Assembly (NCBI RefSeq): GCF_035953295.1
Contig: NZ_CP108370.1
Span: forward strand, 2,790,001 to 2,854,000
Reading direction: 5' to 3'
DNA: 64,000 bases
DNA from: Streptomyces sp. NBC_01335
GTDB lineage: Bacteria > Actinomycetota > Actinomycetes > Streptomycetales > Streptomycetaceae
Shown: one piece after another, positions 16,822 through 25,725 of the stretch
Layout of the letters: the number at the start of each line of letters is the position of its first letter
Numbering within the stretch: the first letter of the stretch is position 1
Position numbers and translations under genes: made by a program
The notes under the pieces: generated by a model
The model's database searches: none
What the model was told of the DNA's origin: nothing
The model's input: the letters and a program-made list of their open reading frames with translations, nothing else

Positions 16822-18063
16822 TCAGGTGCCGGTGGTGATCCGTACCGTCCAGGAGCCGGACGGCGTCCTGTCGGCGACCTCGACGCGGATCCGCTCCCCC
16901 GGCACGCTGTACGTCTCGCCGACGGCGAGCGGGGCGTCCGCGAGCGGCGGGTAGACCGAGCGGTCCCAGCAGGCTTCCGTGTCCGGGTGGGTGTCCAGCA
17001 CCTCCACCGGGCCGCCGCCGGAGGCCGTGGCGCTGTGCACCCGGTAGATCAGCACGCCCTCGGTACAGGTCGCCCGGTCGTTCCCGGTGGCGCCGCGGGC
17101 CTCGACGGCGAGCGCACTGTCCTCGCCGGTCCTGACGACGGCGAGCCGGGTGCCCATGGTGCCGCCGGGCACGGGGGCGGCGGCGACCGGTTCCAGGGTC
17201 ACGTCCTCGCTGCCCTGGACGCAGACCACCTGCCGGTCGCCTAGCCAGCCGAGCTTCCACTTGTGCCAGCCGAAGAGGTCCGGCGCCAGCCCGAACTGGC
17301 TGCCCATGACGTCCCAGTCGCCGACGTGCGTGTCCCAGTCGCCCTTGCCGTCCGTGGGGCGGTGGTAGAGGTCGGCGAGGTCGAAGACGTGCCCGGTCTC
17401 GTGGGCGAGGACGTTGCGGTCGGGCGGATGCTGCTCGAAGACGGTGACGACCCGCTTGATGTCCTTGCCGTCGGCGGTGATCGGCCGGTCGAAGTTGACG
17501 ACCTTGGTGGCGTCGGAGTCGACGCCGGGCGCGTCCGGGTCGGCGACCAGGTAGACGATGTCGTACGCGGAGAAGTCGACCTGCCCGTCCGCGGCCCGGA
17601 TCGCGTCGTGCAGGTAGGAGGTCCGGCGCCCGGAGTCCCAGTCCCGCTCTATGCCGTACCAGGTGGACGGGTGCGGCATCCGCACCCAGCGCTTCTGCGG
17701 GTGCGCGCCCAGGGTGAAGGCGCCGTAACTGGCCTTCTCGAAGAAGGCGGTCGTGGAGGGGAAGTAGTCGGCGGTGAGCACGTCCGGCGTGACGACCGGG
17801 TCGGCGTCGGGGAAGGACAGGAAGATCATGACCGCGTCGAGGTGCCGGGCGGGGCGGGGGTAGGCGCCGTTCCAGGTGTCCAGCCCCAGCGAGTGGTGGG
17901 CCGGGGTCCGGGGCAGCGCGCACGGTTTCACGCCCGCGTAGGCGGCGGCCGCGGGCCCGGCGACGAGCGACATGGCGGCCAGTGCCATGAGCGCGGTCAG
18001 CGCCGCCGCCACTCCGCGCGGACTCGGCTTCTCCACCCCCCCGGGTCCGTGCTGACGCGGCAC
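16822..18063 (-). CDS. Secreted M6-type zinc metalloprotease
   Basis: A 413-residue secreted protein. The N terminus has a basic region and hydrophobic core ending in AGPAAAA, a Sec-type signal peptide. The zinc motif is NVLAHETGHVFDLADLYH: HETGH supplies two His ligands and the downstream Asp/His context is that of immune-inhibitor-A-like M6 peptidases. DWDVMGSQFG is another M6 hallmark. The C-terminal 100 residues are beta-rich. The GTG at 18063 is chosen because GGAGGT lies 4 nt upstream; the frame remains open further 5' but reads as Arg/Pro-rich noise. It faces tRNA-Lys copy 1. Confidence 0.82.
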   Translation of the reverse strand: MPRQHGPGGVEKPSPRGVAAALTALMALAAMSLVAGPAAAAYAGVKPCALPRTPAHHSLGLDTWNGAYPRPARHLDAVMIFLSFPDADPVVTPDVLTADYFPSTTAFFEKASYGAFTLGAHPQKRWVRMPHPSTWYGIERDWDSGRRTSYLHDAIRAADGQVDFSAYDIVYLVADPDAPGVDSDATKVVNFDRPITADGKDIKRVVTVFEQHPPDRNVLAHETGHVFDLADLYHRPTDGKGDWDTHVGDWDVMGSQFGLAPDLFGWHKWKLGWLGDRQVVCVQGSEDVTLEPVAAAPVPGGTMGTRLAVVRTGEDSALAVEARGATGNDRATCTEGVLIYRVHSATASGGGPVEVLDTHPDTEACWDRSVYPPLADAPLAVGETYSVPGERIRVEVADRTPSGSWTVRITTGT

Positions 18064-18664
18064 ATCTACCTCCGGGTGGGATGCGGAACACCTCGCTCCA
18101 CCCTGTGCCCGATCACCGCACCCCGCCCGCTGGGCTGCCCCACACGGGTCAGAGCCCGCCCGGCCCCACCGCGGCGACCCACCCGGCTCTGCCGCAGGAG
18201 CCCGCCCGGCCCCGGCCGGCGGCGACCCGACCGCCCCCGCGACAGCAGCCGACCCGGCCCGCCGCGGAAGCCCACGCGGGCCCCGCCCGCGAGAGTCCGC
18301 CCGCGACCCCTTCTCCGGCGGGCTCCGATCACGTAACGTCACATACGGTCATTCGCTCATCGGAATCCGACAGCGAGGCGTCGCCGGGGAACACAGGCGT
18401 ACAGAAGGGAACAGGAGCGGGCAAAGCGGTAAACCGTGCGGAGCGATGGCGGAACCTTGCCGAGGACGGCCACCGGGCGCGTACGCGTCAGCCGGGGCCG
18501 GACCGGCGGGCAGCGGCGGGCGGGCCGGGCTGGAAGCGCCGACACCCCACCCTCTATGCTTCCTCACGTTTTCCCGCGTGGTTCGCGCCCCCTGCCCGGT
18601 GCGCCCACCCGGTGGCCCGTCCGGCCACACCTGTTCACGACAATCTGCACAGCGGGAGCGAGCG
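18064..18664. other. Long non-coding divergent region
   Basis: About 600 bp between the leftward protease and the rightward c-di-GMP gene. It is mostly very G+C-rich with a single A+T-richer patch at 18330-18370, which is the most likely promoter area. No RNA gene, repeat or convincing frame was recognised. Confidence 0.5.
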
Positions 18665-20518
18665 GTGAGCGGAACCTCCGAAGGGCACAGGCCCCCGGCA
18701 GGCACATCCCCCGGCGCACCCCCGGCGGCGGACACGGAGCGTCACCGCCCGGAGACCGCGCTGCTCGCCTACCGGTCCGCCTTCCGCAGCGCCGCGTTCG
18801 CCATGGCCGTGGTGGACGGCGCCGGGGCGGTCGTCCACGCCAACGAGGCGCTCGCCCGGATGACCGGGACCCCCGCCGCCGACCTCGCCGGACAGCCCGT
18901 CGCCGCTCTCGTCGGCCTCAGCCCCGACGACCACGCCTGGCGGGCCTACCGCGAAGTGCTGCGCGGACGGCGTTCCCGGTTCCGCTGCACCCGCCGGCTC
19001 AAGCACCGGGACGGCCGGCCGCTCTGGGCCGAGATCACCGTCGTACCGATGGCCGATCCCACGGCGGGCGACCCGGGCCGGGCGCTGCTGACGGTGGCCG
19101 ACATCAGCGACCGGCACGAGCTCCAGCAGCGGCTGCGCCACCTCCAGATGCACGACGCGGTGACCCGGCTGCCCAACCGGACCCTCTTCTTCGAGCGGCT
19201 CTCGGCGGCGCTGGAGCTGTCGCCGTTCCAGGACAGCTCGCTGCTGCCGCGCCCCGGCCGGATCGGCCTCTGCTACCTGGACCTGGACGGCTTCAAGGCC
19301 GTCAACGACACCCTGGGGCACCGGGCCGGCGACCGGCTGCTCGCCGCCGTGGCCGGACGGCTGAGCGACGTCGCCGGGCGCGACCCGTACCACCGCGACG
19401 GCAGCCACTTCGTGGCGCGGCTCGGGGGCGACGAGTTCGCCGTGCTGGTCGAGGAGTCGCAGGGCACCCAGCAGCTGCTTGACCTGGCGGACGCGCTGCT
19501 CACGGCGGTGCAGCAGCCGTTCGACCTGGCGGGGCAGCGGCTCTCCGTCTCCGCCTCGATCGGGGTGGTGGAACGCGCCTCGGCGGGCACCTCCCCCACC
19601 GGGCTGATGCAGGCCGCCGACACCACGCTCTACTGGGCGAAGGCGGACGGCAAGGCCCGCTGGACCCTCTTCGACTCCGAGCGCAACGCCCACCGGATGA
19701 CCCGGCAGGCGCTCTCCTCGGCACTGCGGCCGGCCGTCGACCGCGGCGAGTTCGCCCTGGAGTACCAGCCGCTGGTCGGCATGGCCGACGGGGTGGTGCG
19801 GGGCGTCGAGGCGCTGGTGCGGTGGAACCACCCGCAGTTCGGGGTGCTCGGACCGAACCGCTTCGTCGCCATCGCCGAGGAGGACGGCTCGATCGTGCGG
19901 CTCGGCCGCTGGGTGCTGCGTACGGCCTGCCGCCAGGCCCGCCGCTGGCAGCTGGACCATCCGGACGGGCCGGCGCTGTTCGTCAGCGTCAACGTCGCCG
20001 TACGGCAGGTCTGGGACACCGACCTGGTCGCGGAGGTCCGGGACGTCCTCGCCGAGACCGGCCTCGATCCCGGGCTGCTGCAACTGGAGCTGACGGAGTC
20101 CGCCGTCATGGGCTCGGCGGGCCGCCCGCTGCGGGCGCTCCAGGCGTTGAGCGACATGGGCGTACGGATCGCCATCGACGACTTCGGCACCGGCTACTCC
20201 AACCTCGCCTACCTCAGCCGGCTCCCCGTCTCCGTGCTGAAGCTGGACGGCTCCTTCGTACGCGGCTTCCGCTACGACGACGGCGGCAGGCACCCGAGCC
20301 CGGCCGACGAGACCATCGTGGAGGCGCTGGTGGAGCTGGCGCACCGGCTGGGGCTGACGGTGACGGCGGAGTGCGTGGAGACGGCGGAGCAGGCCGAGCG
20401 GCTGCGCAGGATCGGCTGCGACACCGGGCAGGGCTGGCTGTACTCGCGTGCGGTCGCCCCGGAGCGGATCGCCGAACTGATCGAGGCGGGCGGGGTGGCC
20501 GCGTCCGGGGCCCCTTGA
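18665..20518 (+). CDS. PAS-GGDEF-EAL cyclic di-GMP turnover protein
   Basis: A 617-residue soluble protein. A PAS fold spans about residues 35-150 (VVDGAGAVVHANEALARMTG), followed by a diguanylate cyclase domain with an intact LARLGGDEFAVLV and an EAL phosphodiesterase domain with EALVRW, ELTESAV, IDDFGTGYSNL and KLDGSFV, all catalytic motifs present. The RxxD inhibitory site normally five residues before GGDEF is absent (DGSH instead). Cyclic di-GMP controls sporulation timing through BldD in Streptomyces, and proteins of this architecture (CdgA/RmdA-like) are known there; which paralogue this is cannot be decided. No membrane segment. GTG 18665 follows a GGGAG element. Confidence 0.9.
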   Translation: MSGTSEGHRPPAGTSPGAPPAADTERHRPETALLAYRSAFRSAAFAMAVVDGAGAVVHANEALARMTGTPAADLAGQPVAALVGLSPDDHAWRAYREVLRGRRSRFRCTRRLKHRDGRPLWAEITVVPMADPTAGDPGRALLTVADISDRHELQQRLRHLQMHDAVTRLPNRTLFFERLSAALELSPFQDSSLLPRPGRIGLCYLDLDGFKAVNDTLGHRAGDRLLAAVAGRLSDVAGRDPYHRDGSHFVARLGGDEFAVLVEESQGTQQLLDLADALLTAVQQPFDLAGQRLSVSASIGVVERASAGTSPTGLMQAADTTLYWAKADGKARWTLFDSERNAHRMTRQALSSALRPAVDRGEFALEYQPLVGMADGVVRGVEALVRWNHPQFGVLGPNRFVAIAEEDGSIVRLGRWVLRTACRQARRWQLDHPDGPALFVSVNVAVRQVWDTDLVAEVRDVLAETGLDPGLLQLELTESAVMGSAGRPLRALQALSDMGVRIAIDDFGTGYSNLAYLSRLPVSVLKLDGSFVRGFRYDDGGRHPSPADETIVEALVELAHRLGLTVTAECVETAEQAERLRRIGCDTGQGWLYSRAVAPERIAELIEAGGVAASGAP

Positions 20519-20534
20519 TCACGGGGCCCCGGAC
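20503..20534. terminator. Bidirectional terminator between convergent genes
   Basis: GTCCGGGGCCCC (20503-20514) and GGGGCCCCGGAC (20523-20534) form a perfect 12-bp stem with an 8-nt loop that contains the stop of the GGDEF-EAL gene. Confidence 0.7.
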
Positions 20535-20543
20535 GGCCCTCGG

Positions 20544-21728
20544 CTACAGCGTGGGCAGGCCGTAGGCGTCGGCGATGAGCTCGTAGCTGCGCAGCCGGGC
20601 CTCGCCGCCGTGCGCGTTGGCGGTGATCATCAGCTCGTCGGCGCCGGTCCGCTTGGCCAGGTCGTCCAGGCCCGCGCGGACCTGCTCGGACGTGCCGTAC
20701 ACGATGTTGCCGAGCCACTCGTCCACGAAGTCGCTCTCCAGCGGGCCGAAGGTGTACGCCTCGGCCTCCTCCGGGGTGGGCACCAGGCCCGGGCGGCCGG
20801 TGCGCAGCCGCAGCATGCTGAGCGCCCCGGTGAGCACCTGGCGGCGCGCCTCGGCCTCGGTCCCGGCGGCGAGCGCGGCGGCGCCGATCAGGGCGTACGG
20901 GGCGTCGAGCACGGCGGACGGCCGGAAGGACTCCCGGTAGAGGTCCAGGGCCGGAATGGTGTTCCGGGCCGAGAAGTGGTGCGCGAAGGCGAAGGGCAGC
21001 CCGAGCATGCCGGCCAGCCGTGCGGAGAAGCCGGAGGAGCCGAGGAGCCAGATCGGCGGGCGGGCCGGGGACTGCACCCCGCCGTCGGAGGTGGCCTGCA
21101 CGGGCCCGGGGACGGCGTGGATACGGGAGTAGGGGTGGCCGTCCGGGAAGTCGTCGTCCAGGAAGCGGGTCAGCTCGGCGAGCTGCTGCGGGAAGTCGTC
21201 GGCGCCCTCGCCCAGCCGCTCGGTCCGGCGCAGCGCGGCGGCCGTGGCGCCGTCCGTACCGGGGGCGCGGCCGAGGCCGAGGTCGACCCGGCCGGGGGCC
21301 ATCGCCTCCAGGGTGCCGAACTGCTCGGCGATGACGAGAGGGGCGTGGTTGGGCAGCATCACGCCGCCCGAACCGAGCCGGATGCGGTCGGTGTGGGCGG
21401 CGAGGTGGGCCAGGATGACGGCCGGGGAGGACGAGGCGACACCGGGCATGGAGTGGTGCTCGGCGACCCAGAAGCGGTGGAATCCGCGCCGCTCGGCCAG
21501 CTTCGCGATGTCCACGCTGGTGCGGAGCGCCTCGCTCGCGGTGCGGCCCTTGCCCACGGTCACCAGGTCGAGCACGGACAGGGGCACGGGGGCGTTGCCG
21601 CCCGCCGTACCCCTGACGGTGTCGGTCCGGCCGCCGTCGGTCCGGCCGCCGTCGGTCCGGCCTTCGGCGGCTCCGACTGCGGCTCCGTCGCCGTCGTTCC
21701 GGATCTCGTCGCCTCGGTTCTCGTCCAC
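20544..21728 (-). CDS. LLM-class flavin-dependent oxidoreductase
   Basis: A 394-residue luciferase-like monooxygenase-family protein. The core starts at VPLSVLDLVTVGKG and continues with RFWVAEHHSMPGVASSSP, GSGGVMLPNHAPLVIAEQFG, LGLGRAPG and the C-terminal segment GTSEQVRAGLDDLAKRTGAD, all typical of the MsnO8-like LLM group that binds FMN or F420. Substrate unknown. The first 45 residues form a disordered tail with a threefold 15-bp DNA repeat encoding GGRTD. The GTG at 21728 is chosen because GGGAG precedes it. Confidence 0.85.
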   Translation of the reverse strand: MDENRGDEIRNDGDGAAVGAAEGRTDGGRTDGGRTDTVRGTAGGNAPVPLSVLDLVTVGKGRTASEALRTSVDIAKLAERRGFHRFWVAEHHSMPGVASSSPAVILAHLAAHTDRIRLGSGGVMLPNHAPLVIAEQFGTLEAMAPGRVDLGLGRAPGTDGATAAALRRTERLGEGADDFPQQLAELTRFLDDDFPDGHPYSRIHAVPGPVQATSDGGVQSPARPPIWLLGSSGFSARLAGMLGLPFAFAHHFSARNTIPALDLYRESFRPSAVLDAPYALIGAAALAAGTEAEARRQVLTGALSMLRLRTGRPGLVPTPEEAEAYTFGPLESDFVDEWLGNIVYGTSEQVRAGLDDLAKRTGADELMITANAHGGEARLRSYELIADAYGLPTL

Positions 21729-21850
21729 GTGTCGCTCTCCCGGTGCCACTGGTCATACGTATGCGTATCGAACCCGTGCAACAGGAGGGCGGCTCCGCTT
21801 ATTCCGCCGCGAGGGATGCGGAGGCAGAATCCGGCATCCCGCCCCCTGCC

Positions 21851-22615
21851 TCACTCCCGGACTTCGAGTCCGCGTGGTTCGACGGTGCCGAGCGGGGGCT
21901 CGCGGGTGGCGAAGAGGGCGCCGAGTCCGGGCGCCCAGATGTGGCGGTCGGTGAGCCGCAGCCCCTCCCAGACGGTGACCGGGTTGGCCGCGAGGACCGG
22001 CTTGCCTAGGAGCTGCTCCAGCTCGGGGACGTGCGCCGCCGTGTGCAGGGCGGTGTCGGGGAGCAGCACCGCCTCCGCGTCGGGGTGGTCTCCGGCGATG
22101 GCGAGCTCGCGGACGAGGTCCAGGTCCCAGCGGGCGACCTCGGCGCCGGTGATGATCCCGCTGCCCCGGGTGGCGACCACCTCGATGCCGGCGGCCGTCA
22201 GGAAGTCGCTGAACAGTGCGGCGACGTCCTCCGGGTAGGTCGCGGCGACCGCGACCCGCCGGACTCCGAGCTCCTGCACGGCGTGCACGAAGGCGAAGGA
22301 CGTGCTGGACGCGGGGAGTCCCGCGGAGCGCGCCAGCGCGGAGATCTGCGCCTGGGCACCGTCCCGGCCGAGGACGAAACTGCCGCCCGTGCAGGCCCAC
22401 ACCAGCGAATCGGCTCCGGCCAGCCGGAGCTCCTCCACGCCCGCGTCGAGCCGCTCGGCGGAGCCCAGTTCGCGCAGGGCCGCCACGTGGCGGACGTCGT
22501 CGCCGATCCCGGTGCGGAACAGCGGCAGTCTGATGTCGCTGTCCAGCGTGATCTCGATCCGTGGGAAGTCGTCCTCGGCGCATTCGCCCGGGTAGAGAAG
22601 TCCGACGGTCGTCAT
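21851..22615 (-). CDS. Asp/Glu racemase-superfamily protein (maleate isomerase/EutA-like)
   Basis: A 254-residue cytoplasmic protein of the aspartate/glutamate racemase superfamily, closest in layout to maleate cis-trans isomerases, arylmalonate decarboxylases and EutA. The first catalytic cysteine is present in LVWACTGGSFV (near residue 80). The second cysteine of two-base racemases is missing: the equivalent segment reads LLPDTALHTAA, with Asp at that point. A one-cysteine enzyme suggests a decarboxylase, isomerase or non-racemase reaction. AAGGAAGGG precedes ATG 22615. It is divergent from an IclR regulator, its likely controller. Confidence 0.78.
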   Translation of the reverse strand: MTTVGLLYPGECAEDDFPRIEITLDSDIRLPLFRTGIGDDVRHVAALRELGSAERLDAGVEELRLAGADSLVWACTGGSFVLGRDGAQAQISALARSAGLPASSTSFAFVHAVQELGVRRVAVAATYPEDVAALFSDFLTAAGIEVVATRGSGIITGAEVARWDLDLVRELAIAGDHPDAEAVLLPDTALHTAAHVPELEQLLGKPVLAANPVTVWEGLRLTDRHIWAPGLGALFATREPPLGTVEPRGLEVRE

Positions 22616-22980
22616 GTCCACCCTTCCTTTTCCGTCCGGACCGGTGGTCCGGGACAGGGGCGGGGCGGCCGCTCGCGGACGGTGCGACCGGCGCGCGGTC
22701 GTCCCTGTCTCTTCGCTCTGTTCGTCTTCGTCTCTCTCCAGTGTTCCCGACATCCGCCGTCGCACCCACAGGGAGAGCCGGAGGCTGTCCCTGATCGCCT
22801 CGTCACCGGGCGCGGCGACGAGGGCATCGCGGTGCCGGAGTAAGGAATCCGGCCGCACCGCCCCGAAATCGGCGCTGATGTTCGACGAGGGACAGGTGGT
22901 CGAATCCCCGTGGCCGAAAAAATCTTTGGTTCTCCACAGGAATTCCCCCGGCATGTGAACGTCCGCGCACCGGCCGTGAC

Positions 22981-22994
22981 CTGGCATTTGCCAG
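22981..22994. promoter_or_regulatory. Candidate IclR operator 1
   Basis: CTGGCA-TT-TGCCAG: 6-bp arms around TT. Its centre lies 28 bp from that of a second, similar palindrome. IclR proteins bind paired palindromes in divergent promoters, so autoregulation with control of the racemase gene is likely. Confidence 0.5.
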
Positions 22995-23008
22995 GAGCGT
23001 TCATGTCT

Positions 23009-23021
23009 CTGGCATATGCCA
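23009..23021. promoter_or_regulatory. Candidate IclR operator 2
   Basis: TGGCATATGCCA is a perfect 12-bp palindrome (23010-23021), preceded by C. The same 12-mer CTGGCATATGCC occurs at 15861. Confidence 0.5.
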
Positions 23022-23149
23022 CACGGGTGCACCCCAGACCAGGGACGGCCCAGAAGGGACAAGAAGTGGTCAACAGCCCTGCCATGGGCACTTCTTGGCC
23101 ACTATCGTGGACGCACGGCTTTGCGGTCGGACCTTGGGCAGGGGGCACC

Positions 23150-23908
23150 GTGACATTGCGACCGGAACCAACGGCGCCGTTCCACGCGGTGCAGCACGCT
23201 TTCCGCGTGCTCGAAACGGTCTCCCACCACGGCGACGGCGTGACCGAAACGCAGCTCCTGCGCGAGACCGGACTGCCGTCCGCCCGCCTCACCTCCCTGC
23301 TGCTGACGCTGCGCCGCGAGGGGTACGTCGAGCAGATCGCGGACGGCGCGTACGTCCTCGGCGCCTCGCTGCTCCTCCTCGGCTCGGGCCCCACCCGGCG
23401 CCTCGCCCTGGAGGAACGGCTCCAGAAGATCCTGGCGCAGCTGCGCGACACGGTCGGTGCGGCGGTCTACATGAGCCGGTACGTCGACGGCGAGGTCACC
23501 GTGGTCCAGGTGCTGGACGGCCCCCTGACCCCGGCGGTCAGCGAGTGGGTGGACTTCCGCTCGGCGGCGCACGCCAGCGCGGTCGGCAAGTGCCTGCTGG
23601 CCCAGCTGGACCAGGACGCCCGGCGCGACCACATCGCGCGCCACCGCCCGGCGCGGCTCACCTCCCGGACCATCACGGACGAGAAGGTGCTGCTGGCCAC
23701 CCTCGACCACCACCCCTCGACGGTCCCGATGCTGGACCTCCAGGAGTACGCGGTGGGCACGGTCTGCGCGGCGGTCCCGCTGACCGCGGGCGGCTCGGCG
23801 GGCTGCCTGGCGCTGTCGCTCCCGGTCGGCGACACCTACCGGCTGCGCGAGGCCGCCGAGCTGCTGAACCGGCAGGCCGCGCCGGTCCTGCTGTCCCTGG
23901 CGCTCTGA
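23150..23908 (+). CDS. IclR-family transcriptional regulator
   Basis: A 252-residue regulator. The N-terminal winged helix (AFRVLETVSHHGDGVTETQL, then LRETGLPSARLTSLLLTLRREGYV) is followed by the GAF-like IclR effector domain, with HASAVGKCLLAQL and GTVCAAVPLTAGG as the usual landmarks. GTG 23150 is chosen because GCAGGGGG precedes it and family members start here; the open frame upstream runs through the operator palindromes. It is divergent from the racemase-like gene. Confidence 0.85.
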   Translation: MTLRPEPTAPFHAVQHAFRVLETVSHHGDGVTETQLLRETGLPSARLTSLLLTLRREGYVEQIADGAYVLGASLLLLGSGPTRRLALEERLQKILAQLRDTVGAAVYMSRYVDGEVTVVQVLDGPLTPAVSEWVDFRSAAHASAVGKCLLAQLDQDARRDHIARHRPARLTSRTITDEKVLLATLDHHPSTVPMLDLQEYAVGTVCAAVPLTAGGSAGCLALSLPVGDTYRLREAAELLNRQAAPVLLSLAL

Positions 23909-23924
23909 CCTCCCCGGCACGGAC

Positions 23925-23961
23925 GGAGGGGGCGGACCGGTCGGACCGGTCCGCCCCCTCC
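23925..23961. terminator. Bidirectional terminator
   Basis: A perfect 16-bp stem: 23925-23940 pairs with 23946-23961 around a 5-nt loop, between the convergent IclR and GH13 genes, followed by TTTCC. Confidence 0.8.
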
Positions 23962-23974
23962 TTTCCCCACGGAC

Positions 23975-25651
23975 TCAGCGGGTGAGCCACACCGTGGTGT
24001 CCTGCGGCACGGCGCCGTCCGTGAGCTCGCCGCTGGCCAGCAGTACGGTCGCGCCGGCGGGCAGCTCGTACGGGCGCTCCCCCAGGTTGACCACGCAGCG
24101 AAAGCCCTCGCCCCGGTCGAGGACCAGCACGTCGGGCCCGGCGTCCACCCAGGTCAGCGACTCCGGCAGCTCGACCAGCAGCTCCCGGCGGAGTGCCAGG
24201 CCCGCGCGGTAGAGCGCGAGGACGGAGTCGGGGTCGGCCTCCTGGGCCGCCACGCTGAGCGCGGACCAGTCGGCCGGCTGCGGCAGCCACGGGGCGGCGG
24301 CGCCCCCGGCCCGCACGGCCCCGACCTGCGGGTTCCCCGCCTCCGTGGCGCCTACCTCCGCGTCGCCGACGGAGAAGCCCAGCGAGGTGCCGGTCGTCGC
24401 CCAGGGCAGCGGGACGCGGCAGCCGTCGCGGCCCCGGTCGGTGCCGCCGGAGCGGACGAAGGTGGGGTCCTGGAGGAGGGCGTCGGGCAGGTCCTGCACC
24501 TCGGGCAGGCCGAGTTCGTCGCCCTGGTAGACGTACACCCCGCCGGGGAGGGCCAGGGTGAGGAGGGCGGCGGCGCGGCCGCGGCGGCGGCCGAGGACCG
24601 GGTCGCTGGGGTCGAGGAGCCGCTTGTCACCCATGTCGAAGGAGGTGTCCTCGCGGCCGTAGCGGGTGACGTGGCGGATGGTGTCGTGGTTGGAGAGCAC
24701 CCAGGTGGGCGGGGCGCCGACCGGGGCGTGGGCGGCGAAGGTGGAGTCGACGACGCCGCGCAGGGCCTTCGCGTCCCAGGCGCAGCAGAGGAAGTCGAAG
24801 TTGAACGCGGAGTGCAGTTCGTCGGGGCGCAGGTAGCGGGCGAACTGCTCCGGGCTGGGCAGCCAGACCTCGCCGACGAAGACGCGTTCGCCGTCGTAGG
24901 TGTCGAGGAGCTTCCGCCAGGAGCGGTAGATGTCGTGGACGGGTGCGCAGTCCTGGTACGGGAGGTCGGTGACGTCCGGGTCGGGGCCGACGTCGGGCAG
25001 TCCGGGCTTCTTCGCCAGTCCGTGCGCCACGTCGATCCGGAAGCCGTCGACGCCACGGTCGAGCCAGAAGCGCAGGACGTCCTCGAACTCCTCGCGCACG
25101 TCGGGGTTTTCCCAGTTCAGGTCGGGCTGTTCGGGGGCGAACATGTGGAGGTACCAGGGTCCGGGGGTGCCGTCCGCCTCGGTGATCCGGGTCCAGGCGG
25201 GGCCGCCGAAGTAGGAGTTCCAGTCGTTGGGCGGGAGCCCGCCGTCGGGGCCCTTGCCGGGGACGAACCAGAAGCGCTCGCGTTCCGGGGAGCCGGGTCC
25301 GGCGGCGAGTGCCTGCTGGAACCAGACGTGCTGGTCGGAGCAGTGGTTGGGCACCAGGTCGACGAGGACCCGCAGCCCGTGGTCGTGGGCCTCGGTGATC
25401 AGCTGCTCGGCCTCGGCGAGGGTGCCGAAGAGCGGGTCGATGTCGCGGTAGTCGGCGACGTCGTACCCCGCGTCCGCCATCGGCGAGGTGTACCAGGGGT
25501 TGAACCACAGTGCGTCCACGCCGAGTTCGCGCAGGTACGGCAGGCGGGCGCGGACTCCGGCGAGGTCGCCGGTGCCGTCGCCGTCGCCGTCGGCGAAGCT
25601 GCGTACGTAGATCTGGTAGATCGCGGCGTGCCGCCACCAGGGGGTGGTCAC
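23975..25651 (-). CDS. GH13 alpha-glucosidase (intracellular)
   Basis: A 558-residue glycoside hydrolase family 13 enzyme without signal peptide. The TIM-barrel signatures are all there: DLVPNHCSD, the nucleophile Asp in DGFRIDVAHG, the acid/base Glu in VFVGEVWLP, and LSNHDTIRHV. The N terminus WWRHAAIYQIYVRSFADGDG is that of oligo-alpha-glucosidases. It should release glucose from imported alpha-gluco-oligosaccharides. GTG 25651 has AAGGAG 8 nt upstream. As the last gene of the predicted alpha-1,3-glucan operon, its natural substrates are probably nigero-oligosaccharides (inference from the neighbouring GH87). Confidence 0.9.
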   Translation of the reverse strand: MTTPWWRHAAIYQIYVRSFADGDGDGTGDLAGVRARLPYLRELGVDALWFNPWYTSPMADAGYDVADYRDIDPLFGTLAEAEQLITEAHDHGLRVLVDLVPNHCSDQHVWFQQALAAGPGSPERERFWFVPGKGPDGGLPPNDWNSYFGGPAWTRITEADGTPGPWYLHMFAPEQPDLNWENPDVREEFEDVLRFWLDRGVDGFRIDVAHGLAKKPGLPDVGPDPDVTDLPYQDCAPVHDIYRSWRKLLDTYDGERVFVGEVWLPSPEQFARYLRPDELHSAFNFDFLCCAWDAKALRGVVDSTFAAHAPVGAPPTWVLSNHDTIRHVTRYGREDTSFDMGDKRLLDPSDPVLGRRRGRAAALLTLALPGGVYVYQGDELGLPEVQDLPDALLQDPTFVRSGGTDRGRDGCRVPLPWATTGTSLGFSVGDAEVGATEAGNPQVGAVRAGGAAAPWLPQPADWSALSVAAQEADPDSVLALYRAGLALRRELLVELPESLTWVDAGPDVLVLDRGEGFRCVVNLGERPYELPAGATVLLASGELTDGAVPQDTTVWLTR

Positions 25652-25725
25652 TCTGAGACTCCTTGCTGTGGGGATACGGGGTGGTGCGGGCCCACGGTCA
25701 GGCGCGGGCCCGCACCGGTCGGGTG

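Larger units (their letters stand above)
22616..23149. other. Divergent regulatory region of the racemase/IclR pair
   Basis: About 535 bp between two divergent starts. The stretch 22900-23030 is noticeably A+T-richer than its surroundings and carries two palindromes. Nothing else of note; no convincing small ORF. Confidence 0.6.

Noticed and set aside
18064..18664. Riboswitch or small RNA in the long gap
   Set aside because: No conserved riboswitch core or strong stem series could be recognised by eye.
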